Positions 19,446 to 31,903 of a stretch of 64,000 nucleotides of DNA are shown here, one piece after another. The stretch comes from an uncultured Ferrovum sp. (GTDB lineage Bacteria; Pseudomonadota; Gammaproteobacteria; Burkholderiales; Ferrovaceae). The position numbers and the translations under genes are program-made. Below the pieces are notes generated by a model. It was given only the letters and a program-made list of their open reading frames with translations, ran no database searches and was not told the DNA's origin. The stretch is from NCBI GenBank assembly GCA_903867885.1, contig CAIPTD010000150.1, positions 1 to 64,000 on the forward strand. The letters are read 5' to 3'. The first letter of the stretch is position 1, and every line of letters starts with the position of its first letter.

Positions 19446-20090
19446 ATGGATACTTTTCGATCTCAATTTTTAGCGTTTGCCATTGAGCGAGGCGTGATTC
19501 GCTTCGGGCAATTTCAAACTAAGGCAGGGCGCACCTCACCGTATTTTTTTAATGCGGGCTTATTCTGCGATGGCGCCTCTCTTGCAACATTGTGCGGATT
19601 CTATGCTGACGCCGTTTTGGCCTCAGGCATTACCCCGGATATCATTTTTGGTCCGGCGTATAAGGGAATTGTCTTAGCGGCCGGCTTAGCAACTGCATTG
19701 GCGCAACGCGGCCACAACATGCCGTTTTGCTATAACCGCAAAGAAGTGAAGGATCACGGTGAAGGCGGCCAACTTGTCGGGGCCGAATTAAAAGGCAGAG
19801 TTTTAGTGATTGATGATGTGATTTCTGCCGGAACTTCGGTGCGTGAGTCGGTTGCCATTATGCAAGCCGCTGGGGCTACCCCGTATGCGGTGGTCACGGC
19901 GCTAGACCGCATGGAACGCGGCAGCGGTTCTTTGTCGGCTGTTCAAGAAGTACGTCAAGATTACAGCTTAGAGGTATTTAGCATTGCCACGCTAGACGAT
20001 CTGCTGACTTACATTGAGCAAGTACCTGCACTACAGGCCCACATTGCGCCTATCCAAGCCTACCGCGCGCAATACGGGGTGACTGCTTAG
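19446..20090 (+). CDS. pyrE: orotate phosphoribosyltransferase
   Basis: [39 protein letters not shown]. Confidence 0.97.
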   Translation: MDTFRSQFLAFAIERGVIRFGQFQTKAGRTSPYFFNAGLFCDGASLATLCGFYADAVLASGITPDIIFGPAYKGIVLAAGLATALAQRGHNMPFCYNRKEVKDHGEGGQLVGAELKGRVLVIDDVISAGTSVRESVAIMQAAGATPYAVVTALDRMERGSGSLSAVQEVRQDYSLEVFSIATLDDLLTYIEQVPALQAHIAPIQAYRAQYGVTA

Positions 20091-21535
20091 CCCCCAAGCA
20101 GCAAGGCTTTCAGAAGCGCATTAAGTTGAGCTGGATTGGCCTTGCCTTGGGTGGCTTTCATCGCCTGGCCCACAAAGAAACCAAAGACCTTATCCTTGCC
20201 CCCGCGGTATTCTTCTACTTGGTCAGGATGTTTGGCGATCAATTCTTTCAGTACCCCTTCAAGCGCACCCGTATCAGAAATCTGACGCAAGCCGCGTGAT
20301 TCAATCAGCGCATCAGCTTCTCCACCTTCAGACCACATGATCTCGAATAATTCTTTAGCGATCTTACCCGAGATCGTGCCGTCGGCGAGGCGGACCAACA
20401 AGGCTGCAAGTTGTGTTGGATTGACTTTGGCGTCAGCCAGTTCCAAGCCTGCACGATTGATTGCGGCCGAAAGTTCACCATTCACCCAGTTGGCACACAG
20501 TTTGGCATCCACTCCATTTGCAGCCGCTCTTAAGGCCTCAAAATATTCACCTGCCTCGCGGGTTGCGGTTAACAAATCTGCATCATATTCCCTTAAGCCC
20601 AGTTCATTCACATAACGCTGCCTGCGGGATTTTGGGAGTTCGGGCATGCCTGAAGCAACTTCAGCGATCCATTCTTCTGAGATACACAAAGGCGGCAGAT
20701 CAGGATCAGGAAAATAGCGGTAATCATGCGCGTCTTCTTTCGATCGCATCGAGCGCGTTTCATCGCGATCAGGATCAAAGAGACGTGTCTCTTGTACCAC
20801 CTGACCACCATCTTCAATCAACTCAATTTGCCGCTTAATTTCAAACTCAATAGCACGTTCTAAGAAACGGAAAGAGTTCAGGTTTTTTATCTCACAGCGT
20901 GTACCAAATTCTTTTTGTCCCAAAGGCCGAACTGAGACATTGGCATCACAGCGGAATGACCCTTCTTGCATGTTGCCATCGCATATTTCAATCCAGCGCA
21001 CTAAAGCATGCAGCGCCCGTGCATACGCTACCGCCTCTTCCGATGAACGCATTTCGGGTTCGGTGACGATCTCGAGCAAAGGGGTGCCAGCGCGATTTAA
21101 GTCGATACCAGACTGTCCCTGAAAATCTTCGTGCAATGATTTACCTGCGTCTTCTTCCAAATGGGCGCGGGTAAGATTGACGATCTTCTCTCCGGCCTTG
21201 GTTTGGATACGCAGCGATCCCCCTTGCACAACCGGAATTTCCATCTGGCTGATTTGGTAGCCTTTAGGGAGATCGGGGTAAAAGTAATTTTTGCGCGCAA
21301 AAATTGATACCGGCGCGATGTGCGCACCCACCGCCAAACCAAAACGAATGGCACGCTCCACTGCTGCACGATTAGGAACGGGTAAAACACCGGGCAAACC
21401 TAAATCCACCGCACATGCTTGGGTATTGGGTTCCGCTCCAAATGCAACGGAAGCCCCTGAAAATATCTTGGACTGCGTGGAGAGTTGAGCATGCGTTTCT
21501 AACCCGATGACGACTTCCCAATTGGCTCGAGTCAT
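20087..21535 (-). CDS. gatB: Asp-tRNA(Asn)/Glu-tRNA(Gln) amidotransferase subunit B
   Basis: [32 protein letters not shown]; start set at MTRANWE rather than the longer ORF start at 21634. Confidence 0.96.
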   Translation of the reverse strand: MTRANWEVVIGLETHAQLSTQSKIFSGASVAFGAEPNTQACAVDLGLPGVLPVPNRAAVERAIRFGLAVGAHIAPVSIFARKNYFYPDLPKGYQISQMEIPVVQGGSLRIQTKAGEKIVNLTRAHLEEDAGKSLHEDFQGQSGIDLNRAGTPLLEIVTEPEMRSSEEAVAYARALHALVRWIEICDGNMQEGSFRCDANVSVRPLGQKEFGTRCEIKNLNSFRFLERAIEFEIKRQIELIEDGGQVVQETRLFDPDRDETRSMRSKEDAHDYRYFPDPDLPPLCISEEWIAEVASGMPELPKSRRQRYVNELGLREYDADLLTATREAGEYFEALRAAANGVDAKLCANWVNGELSAAINRAGLELADAKVNPTQLAALLVRLADGTISGKIAKELFEIMWSEGGEADALIESRGLRQISDTGALEGVLKELIAKHPDQVEEYRGGKDKVFGFFVGQAMKATQGKANPAQLNALLKALLLGG

Positions 21536-23013
21536 GGTTTGAGTCCTGAATAAAGCGCTGGCCGTTTTGTATGCCAGTCGGTTGCGATCTGAAAAGCATG
21601 AGCTGTTTGTAATAAACGCGCTTCTTGCCACCACGGTCCTATTAACTGCAAGCCCACCGGCATTCCAGCATCAAATCCAGCAGGAATGCTTAGCGCAGGC
21701 AGACCGGCCAAGTTCACGGGGATGGTGTACAGGTCAGCCAGATACATCTGAACAGGATCGGCCCCAAAAGAACCTAAGGGGAAAGCAGTCGTCGGCGCTA
21801 CAGGCCCGGCGATCACATCACACAGCATAAAGGCACGCTCAAAATCATTGGCAATTAAACGGCGCACGCGTTGAGCTTGCAGGTAATAGGCATCATAGTA
21901 GCCATGCGACAACACATAGCTGCCCATCAAAATACGTCGTTTTACTTCTGGGCCAAACCCTTCCCCGCGTGAGCGCTCATAGAGTTCAGCCAGGTCTTTG
22001 TATTGGGCAGCGCGATGACCAAACCGCACCCCATCAAAGCGCGAAAGATTGCTTGAAGCTTCAGCGGGAGCAATCACGTAGTAGGCAGGAATAGCTTGCT
22101 CACTCATGGGTAGATCAATCTCTACGCACTCACACCCCATCATTACCAATTCTTGAATAGCGCTTTCCACCACTATTTTTACACCCGCAGATAAACCTTC
22201 GCCAAACCATTGCTTTGGTATGCCTACCCGTAATCCGCGAATATCCTTGTCAAGCTCTTTTGCACAGGGCGCATCCTTGCGATCCACACTGGTGGCATCG
22301 CGCGGGTCGTGACCTGAAATCACATCCATCAATATTGCCAAATCTTGCGCTGAACGGGCAAATATGCCTGCCTGATCCAAGCTAGACGCATACGCAATCA
22401 TGCCGAACCGCGATACACGGCCATAGGTAGGCTTGATCCCAGAAATGCCACACCACGCTGCGGGTTGCCGAATGGAACCACCGGTATCAGTCCCTGTTGC
22501 GGCAGGAGCCAATCCTGCAGCTACTGCAGCCGCCGAACCGCCTGAGCTCCCCCCTGGCACACGACTCAAATCCCAAGGGTTTTTAACGGGACCAAAGTAA
22601 GAGTTTTCATTCGAGGAGCCCATGGCAAATTCATCCATATTGGCCCGGCCTAAGGTGACAAAACCCTGCTTGTTCAATTGCTGTACCACCGCAGAATCAT
22701 ACGGTGCAATAAAGTTTTCCAGCATGTGTGAGCCCGCAGTAGTACGCCAGCCTTTGGCACAAAACACATCTTTTTGCGCAATGGGTATCCCTGCCAGGGA
22801 CTGACCAGGCGAAGCAGCACGCATACTGTCTGCCAAGGTCGCATCGCGAAGTGTGTGCTCACGATCTACAGTAATAAAGGCATTTAATTCAGGCTGGGCT
22901 TGCTCTATGCGGTCCAGATAGGCTGTCGCTATTTCTACTGCAGAGACCTCTCGGCTCCCTAAAGCGGCAGAGAGGGCCGTGACCCCTTGATTCAACAGTT
23001 CAGATAGATTCAT
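21532..23013 (-). CDS. gatA: Asp-tRNA(Asn)/Glu-tRNA(Gln) amidotransferase subunit A
   Basis: Amidase signature [49 protein letters not shown]. Confidence 0.97.
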   Translation of the reverse strand: MNLSELLNQGVTALSAALGSREVSAVEIATAYLDRIEQAQPELNAFITVDREHTLRDATLADSMRAASPGQSLAGIPIAQKDVFCAKGWRTTAGSHMLENFIAPYDSAVVQQLNKQGFVTLGRANMDEFAMGSSNENSYFGPVKNPWDLSRVPGGSSGGSAAAVAAGLAPAATGTDTGGSIRQPAAWCGISGIKPTYGRVSRFGMIAYASSLDQAGIFARSAQDLAILMDVISGHDPRDATSVDRKDAPCAKELDKDIRGLRVGIPKQWFGEGLSAGVKIVVESAIQELVMMGCECVEIDLPMSEQAIPAYYVIAPAEASSNLSRFDGVRFGHRAAQYKDLAELYERSRGEGFGPEVKRRILMGSYVLSHGYYDAYYLQAQRVRRLIANDFERAFMLCDVIAGPVAPTTAFPLGSFGADPVQMYLADLYTIPVNLAGLPALSIPAGFDAGMPVGLQLIGPWWQEARLLQTAHAFQIATDWHTKRPALYSGLKP

Positions 23014-23297
23014 TCCACCACCCTTGGCACGAGGTAGAGACCTCGATCTACTTCCGGGGCCACGGCCTGAAAGGCTTCGCGCTGATCGGTTTCCGTTACC
23101 AGATCAGCGCGCAAGAAAACGGAAGAAGAGCCAGGATGGGCTAAAGGCTCAACATTTGTTGTATCGATCGCCTGCAGTTTTTGCGCCAAATCCAGAATTT
23201 GGGATAAGTCTTGCTGAAACCCCTCAATCTCTTTAGGTTCTAGGGCAAGCCGTGACAGCCGCGCAACGCGGCGAACATCCTCTTCGGTAAAACGCAT
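23010..23297 (-). CDS. gatC: Asp-tRNA(Asn)/Glu-tRNA(Gln) amidotransferase subunit C
   Basis: [49 protein letters not shown]. Confidence 0.96.
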   Translation of the reverse strand: MRFTEEDVRRVARLSRLALEPKEIEGFQQDLSQILDLAQKLQAIDTTNVEPLAHPGSSSVFLRADLVTETDQREAFQAVAPEVDRGLYLVPRVVE

Positions 23298-23320
23298 GGT
23301 GAGCCTCTATACCTTGCTAA

Positions 23321-24475
<1,155 letters not shown>

Positions 24476-24539
24476 GGGTGTGCATAGTGCCGCGGGCTAA
24501 CGGAGGTTTGATTGCCTGGCCCGCCAGCGGAATGTAAAG

Positions 24540-25421
24540 ATGAGCACTAGAGAATTTTTTCAGCGAGGACCCTCACCGCATGTTCGGTTAGCTTTCTTTT
24601 GCGCCTTCTCAATAGCTTTGGTTATTCTAGATACACGCTACCATTCAGTAGGCTTTATTCGTGCGGGGTTAAACGTTCTCATCTACCCCGCTGAACAGGC
24701 CGCCCGTTTACCCGTATATTTATATGAGCAATCTGTGGAGTTTTTCACGAGTCAAAGTGAACTTCGTGCTCATAACGAAAGGCTAAACCACCAGCTCATT
24801 GTTTTTTCTGAACGCGCCGCACAAAGTGCCAGTCTGGAAAAAGATTTGAATGAGTTGCGTGCCCTCAATGACCTGCCTGCTCGCACTAGGCTACCCAGTA
24901 TCCTTGCTGAAGTCAGTCATGGTGGCCGTAACCCTTTTACTGCGAAACTTGTTTTAGACCGGGGTAGTCGAGCCGGCTTGATTGAAGGTCAACCCGTCAT
25001 GGATGCCGATGGGCTCATAGGGCAAGTCACCCATGTGAGCCTGTTAAGCGCGGAAGTAACGATGGTTACGGAACAGAACCAGCAAATTCCCGTTCGGATT
25101 CTTCGCAATGGTTTGCGAACTTTATCTGAAGGAGACGGTTCATCAGGCACGCTATCTCTCCCCTTCCTCCCAGAAGGAGCAGACATTCAAGCCGGCGACC
25201 AAATTGTGACTTCGGGTATTGATGGTACTTATCCAGAAGGCTTACCCGTAGCAATGGTGGCGCATATCGAACGCAGTTCTAGCCGCGTCTTTGCAAGGGT
25301 GACATGCACCCCGGTGGGCGGCATAGGACGAGGTCATTATGTACTCGTGCTAAACCCACCTAAGAGCGCCGATTCGGCCAAAATCACTGAAACCACAAAA
25401 GCAGAAAGCGATCATGATTAG
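24540..25421 (+). CDS. mreC: rod shape-determining protein MreC
   Basis: Single TM, coiled coil, beta domain; between mreB and mreD. Confidence 0.95.
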   Translation: MSTREFFQRGPSPHVRLAFFCAFSIALVILDTRYHSVGFIRAGLNVLIYPAEQAARLPVYLYEQSVEFFTSQSELRAHNERLNHQLIVFSERAAQSASLEKDLNELRALNDLPARTRLPSILAEVSHGGRNPFTAKLVLDRGSRAGLIEGQPVMDADGLIGQVTHVSLLSAEVTMVTEQNQQIPVRILRNGLRTLSEGDGSSGTLSLPFLPEGADIQAGDQIVTSGIDGTYPEGLPVAMVAHIERSSSRVFARVTCTPVGGIGRGHYVLVLNPPKSADSAKITETTKAESDHD

Positions 25422-25926
25422 TCAGCATGATCGTGTTTTGCGAAACCCATCTCACATCAGATTGATTTGGGCCAGTTTTGTTATTGCTTATTTACTGACC
25501 TTGTTGCCTTGGAGTGGTTGGGCAGTGATGCTTGAACCCAATTGGCTATTACTGGTTCTCATTCATTGGTGGTTGCGTGAGCCTTGGCGCGTAGGCCAAT
25601 CTGCTGGTTTTTTTACTGGCCTCATGATGGATGTTGCTCAAACCGGAATATTGGGGGTATCCGCACTGTCTTTTTCGATCGCAGGATGGCTCACGATTAA
25701 ATTCAGAACACGCATGCTCGCTTTTAGCCCGGTTGCGCAAGCCCCGCAAATTCTGCCCATTCTCATTGGTGCTCGCCTAGTTGCTTTGCTTGCTGTTTGG
25801 CTCAGTGGGGGAGGGTCGCCGAATTGGTGGTTATTATTGGGAAGCGCGAGTGATTTCATATTTTGGATTCCCATCACGCTTGTTCTTCATCAGCAAGATT
25901 TGCGTCGCAGCCATCCTTCGCCATGA
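25414..25926 (+). CDS. mreD: rod shape-determining protein MreD
   Basis: Small polytopic protein following mreC. Confidence 0.92.
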   Translation: MISQHDRVLRNPSHIRLIWASFVIAYLLTLLPWSGWAVMLEPNWLLLVLIHWWLREPWRVGQSAGFFTGLMMDVAQTGILGVSALSFSIAGWLTIKFRTRMLAFSPVAQAPQILPILIGARLVALLAVWLSGGGSPNWWLLLGSASDFIFWIPITLVLHQQDLRRSHPSP

Positions 25927-27857
25927 AATCGCGCGACCGAGTGTATGACCAAGCACTCAGCCTGCATGCCTACCGTGGCCGTCTTCAAGTAGCCACCTTT
26001 GCCATACTAGCGGGATGTGCTGTTCTGATCTTAAGATTTCTCTGGTTGCAAACCATTCAATATGAACACTACCGCACCTTAGCCGAAGCCAACCGAATCA
26101 CCATTTCTCCAGTGGTGCCTGCGCGGGGGATGATATTGGATAGAGAGGGCAGGCCTCTTGCCAGCAATTATTCCGCTTACACCTTAGAGATCAGCCCTTC
26201 GCAGATTGATGATTTAGATGGCACTATTAATGCGCTCAGCAAGATTCTAGAAATCTCCCCACGAGATCGCCGCCGCTTTCGCAAGCTTTACGATGAGAGC
26301 CGCAATTTTGATAGCCTACCCATTCGCAACCGCCTCACTGAAGTGGAGGTGGCCAAGTTTGCTGTGAACCGCTATCGTTTTCCTGGGGTTGAGATAAGAG
26401 CGCGTTTATTTCGCAGCTACCCGGAGGGCGCCTCTGCCTCACATCTGATTGGTTATATCGGGCGCATCAATGACGCGGATATTGCGCGCCTGGATGACGC
26501 GGGTTTGCTCGCCAACTACCGCGGGACCCAGCATCTTGGCAAAGTAGGAATGGAACAAAGCTACGAAAAAGAGTTACACGGTTTAACTGGCTCAGAGCAA
26601 CTTGAAACCGATGCAGGAGGACGAGCCGTTCATTCACTTGCACGCAAAGAACCTGTATCCGGCAATGATCTCACATTAAGTATCGATTTAAGTTTGCAAC
26701 AAATCGCTGAACGTGCGTTTGGAACTAGAAGAGGGGCTTTAGTTGCGATTGATCCTAATACCGGCGAAGTATTGGCATTTGTAAGCCAACCAGGATTTGA
26801 CCCTAACTTGTTTGTGGATGGGATTGATCAGGCCAATTGGGAAATGCTCAACCAATCTTCCGATAAACCCCTCAATAACCGCGCCTCACGCGGCCTCTAT
26901 CCACCCGGCTCAACCATCAAACCATTTATGGCATTAGCGGGTTTGCAAACCAAACACCGTACCCCTGAAACTGTCATTCAAGACCCCGGTTACTTTGCGT
27001 TCCCGGGCTCATCCCACCGCTACCGCGACTGGAAACCAGAAGGTCACGGCACCGTAGATTTACACCGTTCCATTGTTCAGTCTTGTGACACCTACTATTA
27101 CACCCTAGCCAATGAACTGGGCATCGATTTGATGCACGAGTATCTGGCTAAGTTTGGCTTAGGGGAGCGCACGGGGATTGATATGGATGGAGAACTACCC
27201 GGCATTCTTCCATCAAAAGTCTGGAAAAAAACGCGTTATCATCAGGATTGGTTTGGAGGCGAAACCGTTATTAGCGGCATCGGCCAAGGCTATAACCAAA
27301 TGACTCCCTTGCAGATGGCCAGTGCCGTCGCCACCCTCGCGAGTGGGGGTAAGGTTTATCGGCCCCATATTGTAAAGTCGATTAGGGATAGCGCCAGTGG
27401 AGAGCATCGCGATGTTAAGCCTCAGTTGTTGCGAGATATTGGGCTTCGTGATGAAGACTTCACAGCTGTTCGCGATGCCATGGTGGATGTAATGAAACCG
27501 GGAGGGACCGCTGCGCAAGCTGGGGCCGGCACGCCTTATAGCTTTGCAGGCAAAACAGGAACCGCTCAAGTTGTGGCAATCAAACAAAATGAGAAGTATG
27601 TGGAAAGCCGCGTCAAAGAGGCCAATCGTGACCACGCTTGGTTTGTGGGCTTCGCGCCTGCCGAAGCCCCAACCATTGCAGTTGCTATTTTAGTTGAAAA
27701 TGGTGGGCATGGCGGCAGCACTGCCGCCCCTATAGCACGCCAAGTGGTGGATTACTGGCTGCTCGGTAAAAAGTCCAACGGGCCTGCTGAAGAATTAGGC
27801 GGGGATACCACTCCAGCAAAACCCGCCATCCCCGGTGAGGAAACGCATAATGATTAG
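25923..27857 (+). CDS. mrdA: penicillin-binding protein 2
   Basis: PBP dimerisation domain, YPPGSTIKPFMALAGL (SxxK), FAGKTGTAQVV (KTG); start at MKSRDRVYDQ overlapping the mreD stop. Confidence 0.95.
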   Translation: MKSRDRVYDQALSLHAYRGRLQVATFAILAGCAVLILRFLWLQTIQYEHYRTLAEANRITISPVVPARGMILDREGRPLASNYSAYTLEISPSQIDDLDGTINALSKILEISPRDRRRFRKLYDESRNFDSLPIRNRLTEVEVAKFAVNRYRFPGVEIRARLFRSYPEGASASHLIGYIGRINDADIARLDDAGLLANYRGTQHLGKVGMEQSYEKELHGLTGSEQLETDAGGRAVHSLARKEPVSGNDLTLSIDLSLQQIAERAFGTRRGALVAIDPNTGEVLAFVSQPGFDPNLFVDGIDQANWEMLNQSSDKPLNNRASRGLYPPGSTIKPFMALAGLQTKHRTPETVIQDPGYFAFPGSSHRYRDWKPEGHGTVDLHRSIVQSCDTYYYTLANELGIDLMHEYLAKFGLGERTGIDMDGELPGILPSKVWKKTRYHQDWFGGETVISGIGQGYNQMTPLQMASAVATLASGGKVYRPHIVKSIRDSASGEHRDVKPQLLRDIGLRDEDFTAVRDAMVDVMKPGGTAAQAGAGTPYSFAGKTGTAQVVAIKQNEKYVESRVKEANRDHAWFVGFAPAEAPTIAVAILVENGGHGGSTAAPIARQVVDYWLLGKKSNGPAEELGGDTTPAKPAIPGEETHND

Positions 27858-28944
27858 AAGATGGATTGCCAATATCATTGCTCCTCTTGACGCCCCTCTT
27901 CTTGGCTTAATTCTGAGCTTGATGGCGCTTGGTCTCGCCGTTTTATTCAGTGCATCTGGCAGAGATGTCATGACTGTGGCTAGCCAAGCCCGTAGCATGC
28001 TGATTGCCCTGTTAGGTATGTGCCTGCTGGCCCATCTCCCCCCTCAGTATCTGATGCGGCTTGCAGCTCCTGCTTATACGTTTGGCTTGCTCATGCTCAT
28101 CGGGGTAGCCCTGTTTGGAGAGGTCAGCCACGGTGCGCGCCGCTGGTTACACTTGGGACCTGTTCGTATTCAGCCTTCTGAGTTTATGAAGCTTGCGCTG
28201 CCATTAGCCTTAGCTGCCTGGTTTCAGTACCGCGAAGAATCGCTCAATTTTAAAGATTTCATTATCGCGCTATTGTTATTTGTGATCCCTGTTGGCCTGA
28301 TTGCAAAACAACCTGATTTAGGTACTGCGCTCCTCATAGCTAGTTCAGGTTGTTTTGCTTTATTTTTAGCGGGGCTTTCATGGCGCGTGATTGCTATTGC
28401 AGCCACCGCTGGCGCAGCAGCCCTGCCCGTTGCCTGGACGTTCCTGCATGACTATCAACGTCAGCGCGTGCTCACTCTAATCAACCCCTCAAGTGATCCG
28501 CTAGGGGCGGGGTATCACATTATTCAATCTACCATCTCGGTGGGTTCAGGCGGTCTCTTCGGCAAGGGATGGTTAAGCGGAACTCAAGCGCACCTCGACT
28601 TCTTACCCGAACCCAAAACCGATTTCATTTTCGCGGTCTTCTGCGAAGAATTTGGGCTATTGGGTGAACTGATTCTGCTGGGTTTACTGGTGAGCTTGGT
28701 GATTCGTGGGCTCAGAATTGCCGGTCATGCCTCATCCGTCTTCAACCGCATTGCTGCGGGTTCTATTTGCCTCACTCTGTTCACGTATACCTTTGTGAAC
28801 ATGGGAATGGTAGCGGGTATCCTGCCTGTTGTTGGTGTTCCTCTGCCGTTCATCAGCTATGGTGGTACCGCACTCATTACCCTGATGCTTGGCCAAGGCA
28901 TTTTGATGAGCATTTGTTATCACCGCACCATCGTCAAACGCTAG
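27850..28944 (+). CDS. rodA: rod shape-determining protein RodA (SEDS)
   Basis: KPDLGTALLI-type KQPDLGTALLIASSG, LPEPKTDFIFAVFCEEFGLLG, VGVPLPFISYGGTALITLM. Confidence 0.95.
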   Translation: MIRRWIANIIAPLDAPLLGLILSLMALGLAVLFSASGRDVMTVASQARSMLIALLGMCLLAHLPPQYLMRLAAPAYTFGLLMLIGVALFGEVSHGARRWLHLGPVRIQPSEFMKLALPLALAAWFQYREESLNFKDFIIALLLFVIPVGLIAKQPDLGTALLIASSGCFALFLAGLSWRVIAIAATAGAAALPVAWTFLHDYQRQRVLTLINPSSDPLGAGYHIIQSTISVGSGGLFGKGWLSGTQAHLDFLPEPKTDFIFAVFCEEFGLLGELILLGLLVSLVIRGLRIAGHASSVFNRIAAGSICLTLFTYTFVNMGMVAGILPVVGVPLPFISYGGTALITLMLGQGILMSICYHRTIVKR

Positions 28945-28953
28945 GAGCAAGGC

Positions 28954-29556
28954 TTGGGCGGAGCATTCGCAATACTGATCGCAGCTCTACTTAGTGGGTG
29001 TTCCACTTACACCTTGGCGCCCTCCTCTTCCTCGCCGCCCACGCAATCTAAGCTTCCTAGCCCCTCCAGCGCTGTACCGCCCAATAGCCAACGATCTGGT
29101 GGCTATTATCAAGATGATGGCCCTGGCAGCAACGCCCCCAAGGATTTCTCCCAAATTCCCGATGCGGTGCCAAAGAATGAACCGCTGTTGGCAGGACCCA
29201 ATAAGCCCTATGAAGTGATGGGGGAGGTGTATTTTCCGGATACCTCAAACTTGCCCTTTAGCGAGCAGGGTATCGGTACTTGGTATGGCAGGAAGTTTCA
29301 TGGCAAGCCCACTTCATCGGGCGAGCTCTACGATATGTACGGCATGACCGGTGCGCACAAAACCATGCCCATCCCAAGCTATGCGCGCGTGACCGACACC
29401 AAAACGGGTAAATCCATCATCGTCAAAATCAATGATCGCGGCCCCTTCTTTCCCGGTCGCGTCATCGACCTCAGTTACGCCGCCGCCTCCAAACTGGGCT
29501 ATGCCAACAAAGGCAGCACCAACGTCCTTGTCGAACGGGTCTTCCCCCCCCCATAA
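28954..29556 (+). CDS. rlpA: septal ring lytic transglycosylase RlpA-family lipoprotein (no SPOR domain)
   Basis: Lipobox LLSGC, DPBB domain GIGTWYGRKFHGKPTSSGELYDMYGMTGAHKTMP; TTG start. Confidence 0.88.
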   Translation: MGGAFAILIAALLSGCSTYTLAPSSSSPPTQSKLPSPSSAVPPNSQRSGGYYQDDGPGSNAPKDFSQIPDAVPKNEPLLAGPNKPYEVMGEVYFPDTSNLPFSEQGIGTWYGRKFHGKPTSSGELYDMYGMTGAHKTMPIPSYARVTDTKTGKSIIVKINDRGPFFPGRVIDLSYAAASKLGYANKGSTNVLVERVFPPP

Positions 29557-29643
29557 ATTTCCAGCTTGAAGCATGTCGATTTGAACCGTGGCGAAGGGGC
29601 ATACTACGCCAGCTTGTTTGTTCGCTCTAGCCGCCCTGAGCGG

Positions 29644-29649
29644 TATAAT
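29644..29649 (+). promoter_or_regulatory. -10 element upstream of dacA
   Basis: Perfect TATAAT 30 bp before the dacA start; the -35 (TTCGCT at 17-bp spacing) is poor. Confidence 0.4.
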
Positions 29650-29678
29650 GATTGAGTTGTCCATCCTTCAAAGTACCC

Positions 29679-30974
29679 ATGAATCGTTTGTCTGCCTTTA
29701 AGCCTCTATTCCTGAAATTGCTTTCATCCTTAGCCCTTTGTATTGTGGCTTTATCGTTATTAGCTGAAGCGGCGGACAAACGCGCTGCTACCCCAACTCC
29801 CACTCCTGTGGCTGCGCCCGCTCCGGCTGTGAGCAACATTGCGCCCATGGCACCCAGCGCTGCGCCCGTTTCATCCCCAGCAGGTGCTCCAAGCCTTGCC
29901 AATCTCATAATTCCTCAAGCGCCTGTGCTCGCTGCCAAATCATGGCTCTTGCTAAACGTTACTAGCAATCAGATTCTGACAGTGGGTAACCCTGATGCGC
30001 GCGTTGAACCGGCTTCATTGACAAAGTTAATGACCGCCTATTTAAGTTTTAAGGCTTTGCGCCAAAAATCTATTGCGCTGAATACCGTTGTAGCCGTTTC
30101 GCCCAAAGCCTGGAAAGCAGAAGGTTCACGTATGTTCATTGAGCCTAATCGCCCTGTAACGGTGGATGAGTTATTACATGGCATGATCATCCAATCCGGC
30201 AATGACGCCAGTATTGCTTTAGCTGAACGTATTGGCACCAGCGAAGAACAATTTGCCCAGATGATGAATCAGCAAGCGGCTGCATTAGGTATGACCGGCA
30301 CGCATTTTATGAATGCCACCGGTTTACCTGATCCCCAACACTTCAGCACCGCTCACGATCTTTCTAAAATTGCGCGCGCGATTCAACATGATTTCCCTGA
30401 GTACTATCCCTTGTACTCAGAAAAACAATATCGCTACAACAACATCAATCAGCCCAACCGCAATCAGCTGTTATGGAAAGACCCCTCGGTGGATGGCATG
30501 AAAACAGGCCATACCGAGAGCGCAGGATTTTGTTTGATTGCATCAGCGAAGCGTGGCGATCAACGTTTACTCAGTGTGGTAGTGGGTACCAACTCAGAAA
30601 GCGCCCGTTCAGTTGAGAGTGAAAAACTATTGAACTATGGTTTTCAATATTTTGATACGCAGCGCATTCATGTTGCAAACGCTGTTTTGAGCAAGCTACC
30701 TGTCTTTAAAGCGCATTCTGATTTATTAGAAGCCGGCTTTCACGAAGACATATGGCTCACCTTACCCAAGGGTGATTTTGCGCGTTACAAAGAAGTGTTC
30801 CGGCCCAAGGCCCCGCTCGTCGCCCCTATTGCAGCGAATGCAAGCGTGGGAATTTTAGACATTATTGTGGATGGCAAGGTGGTGAACAGCTTCGAAGTCC
30901 CCCCGCTCATCGCAGTACCCGAAGGCAATATGCTTCAGCGCGTTTGGGGAAGCTTAAAATTGATGATGCCCTAA
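29679..30974 (+). CDS. dacA: D-alanyl-D-alanine carboxypeptidase (PBP5/6 family)
   Basis: EPASLTKLMTAYLSF (SxxK), QSGNDASIALAE (SxN), VDGMKTGHTESAGFC (KTG). Confidence 0.95.
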   Translation: MNRLSAFKPLFLKLLSSLALCIVALSLLAEAADKRAATPTPTPVAAPAPAVSNIAPMAPSAAPVSSPAGAPSLANLIIPQAPVLAAKSWLLLNVTSNQILTVGNPDARVEPASLTKLMTAYLSFKALRQKSIALNTVVAVSPKAWKAEGSRMFIEPNRPVTVDELLHGMIIQSGNDASIALAERIGTSEEQFAQMMNQQAAALGMTGTHFMNATGLPDPQHFSTAHDLSKIARAIQHDFPEYYPLYSEKQYRYNNINQPNRNQLLWKDPSVDGMKTGHTESAGFCLIASAKRGDQRLLSVVVGTNSESARSVESEKLLNYGFQYFDTQRIHVANAVLSKLPVFKAHSDLLEAGFHEDIWLTLPKGDFARYKEVFRPKAPLVAPIAANASVGILDIIVDGKVVNSFEVPPLIAVPEGNMLQRVWGSLKLMMP

Positions 30975-30975
30975 T

Positions 30976-31260
30976 ATGAGTACTGTCGACTTTGAGTCCG
31001 GCGATGATGCGATATTTGAATTTCCCTGCGATTTTCCCATCAAGATCATGGGAAAAACGCAGGACGGTTTTGCGCAAACCATCGCAGAACTCATCATTCG
31101 TCATGCCCCTGATTTTGATTTGTCTACGATGGAAATGCGTGCCAGTTCGGCCGGGCGCTACCTCAGCTTAACTTGCACGATTCGCGCCCATTCACGTGCG
31201 CAATTGGATGCGATTTATCATGAGTTAAGTAGCCACCCTATGGTTGCTATGGCGCTCTAA
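30976..31260 (+). CDS. YbeD/DUF493 family protein
   Basis: [27 protein letters not shown]; between dacA and lipB. Confidence 0.9.
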   Translation: MSTVDFESGDDAIFEFPCDFPIKIMGKTQDGFAQTIAELIIRHAPDFDLSTMEMRASSAGRYLSLTCTIRAHSRAQLDAIYHELSSHPMVAMAL

Positions 31261-31261
31261 A

Positions 31262-31891
31262 ATGCACCATGAAATGGTTGTTCGCGATTTAGGGCTGACA
31301 CAGTACACAGCAACTTGGGAAGCCATGCGCACCTTCACCCATAAGCGTTCTAGCGCAACCCCCGATGAAATTTGGCTCACTGAACACCCCCCAGTGTTTA
31401 CCTTGGGTCAGGCTGGTAAACCTGAACATGTTCTCTTTTCTGGAGACATTGTGGTTGTGCAATCAGATCGAGGCGGTCAGGTGACTTATCACGGCCCAGG
31501 GCAAATTGTGCTGTATGTGTTGTGGGATTTGGCACGGCTTAAATTGGGTGTACGCCATCTTGTTCGGATGCTAGAGGGTGCAGTGGTTGCAGTGCTTCGT
31601 GAGCATGGGATCAGCGCGGAAGGCCGTATCGATGCACCCGGGGTATACGTTGCCGGATCTAAAATTGCGAGCGTAGGGCTGCGTATTCGTAAAAGCCGCA
31701 GCTATCATGGCTTATCCTTGAATGTAGCGATGGACCTAGAACCTTTTTCTCGCATCAACCCTTGTGGCTATGCAGGTCTTCAAGTGACTGATTGCCGCTC
31801 GCTAGGACTAGGTGTCAGCATTGCTGATCTAAAAGCAAAACTGGCAAAGCACCTTGATCTTGCCCGACAAGAATTAGTAAAAGAGCTTTAA
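31262..31891 (+). CDS. lipB: octanoyltransferase LipB
   Basis: [65 protein letters not shown]. Confidence 0.96.
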   Translation: MHHEMVVRDLGLTQYTATWEAMRTFTHKRSSATPDEIWLTEHPPVFTLGQAGKPEHVLFSGDIVVVQSDRGGQVTYHGPGQIVLYVLWDLARLKLGVRHLVRMLEGAVVAVLREHGISAEGRIDAPGVYVAGSKIASVGLRIRKSRSYHGLSLNVAMDLEPFSRINPCGYAGLQVTDCRSLGLGVSIADLKAKLAKHLDLARQELVKEL

Positions 31892-31903
31892 ACTAGGCCA
31901 GAT

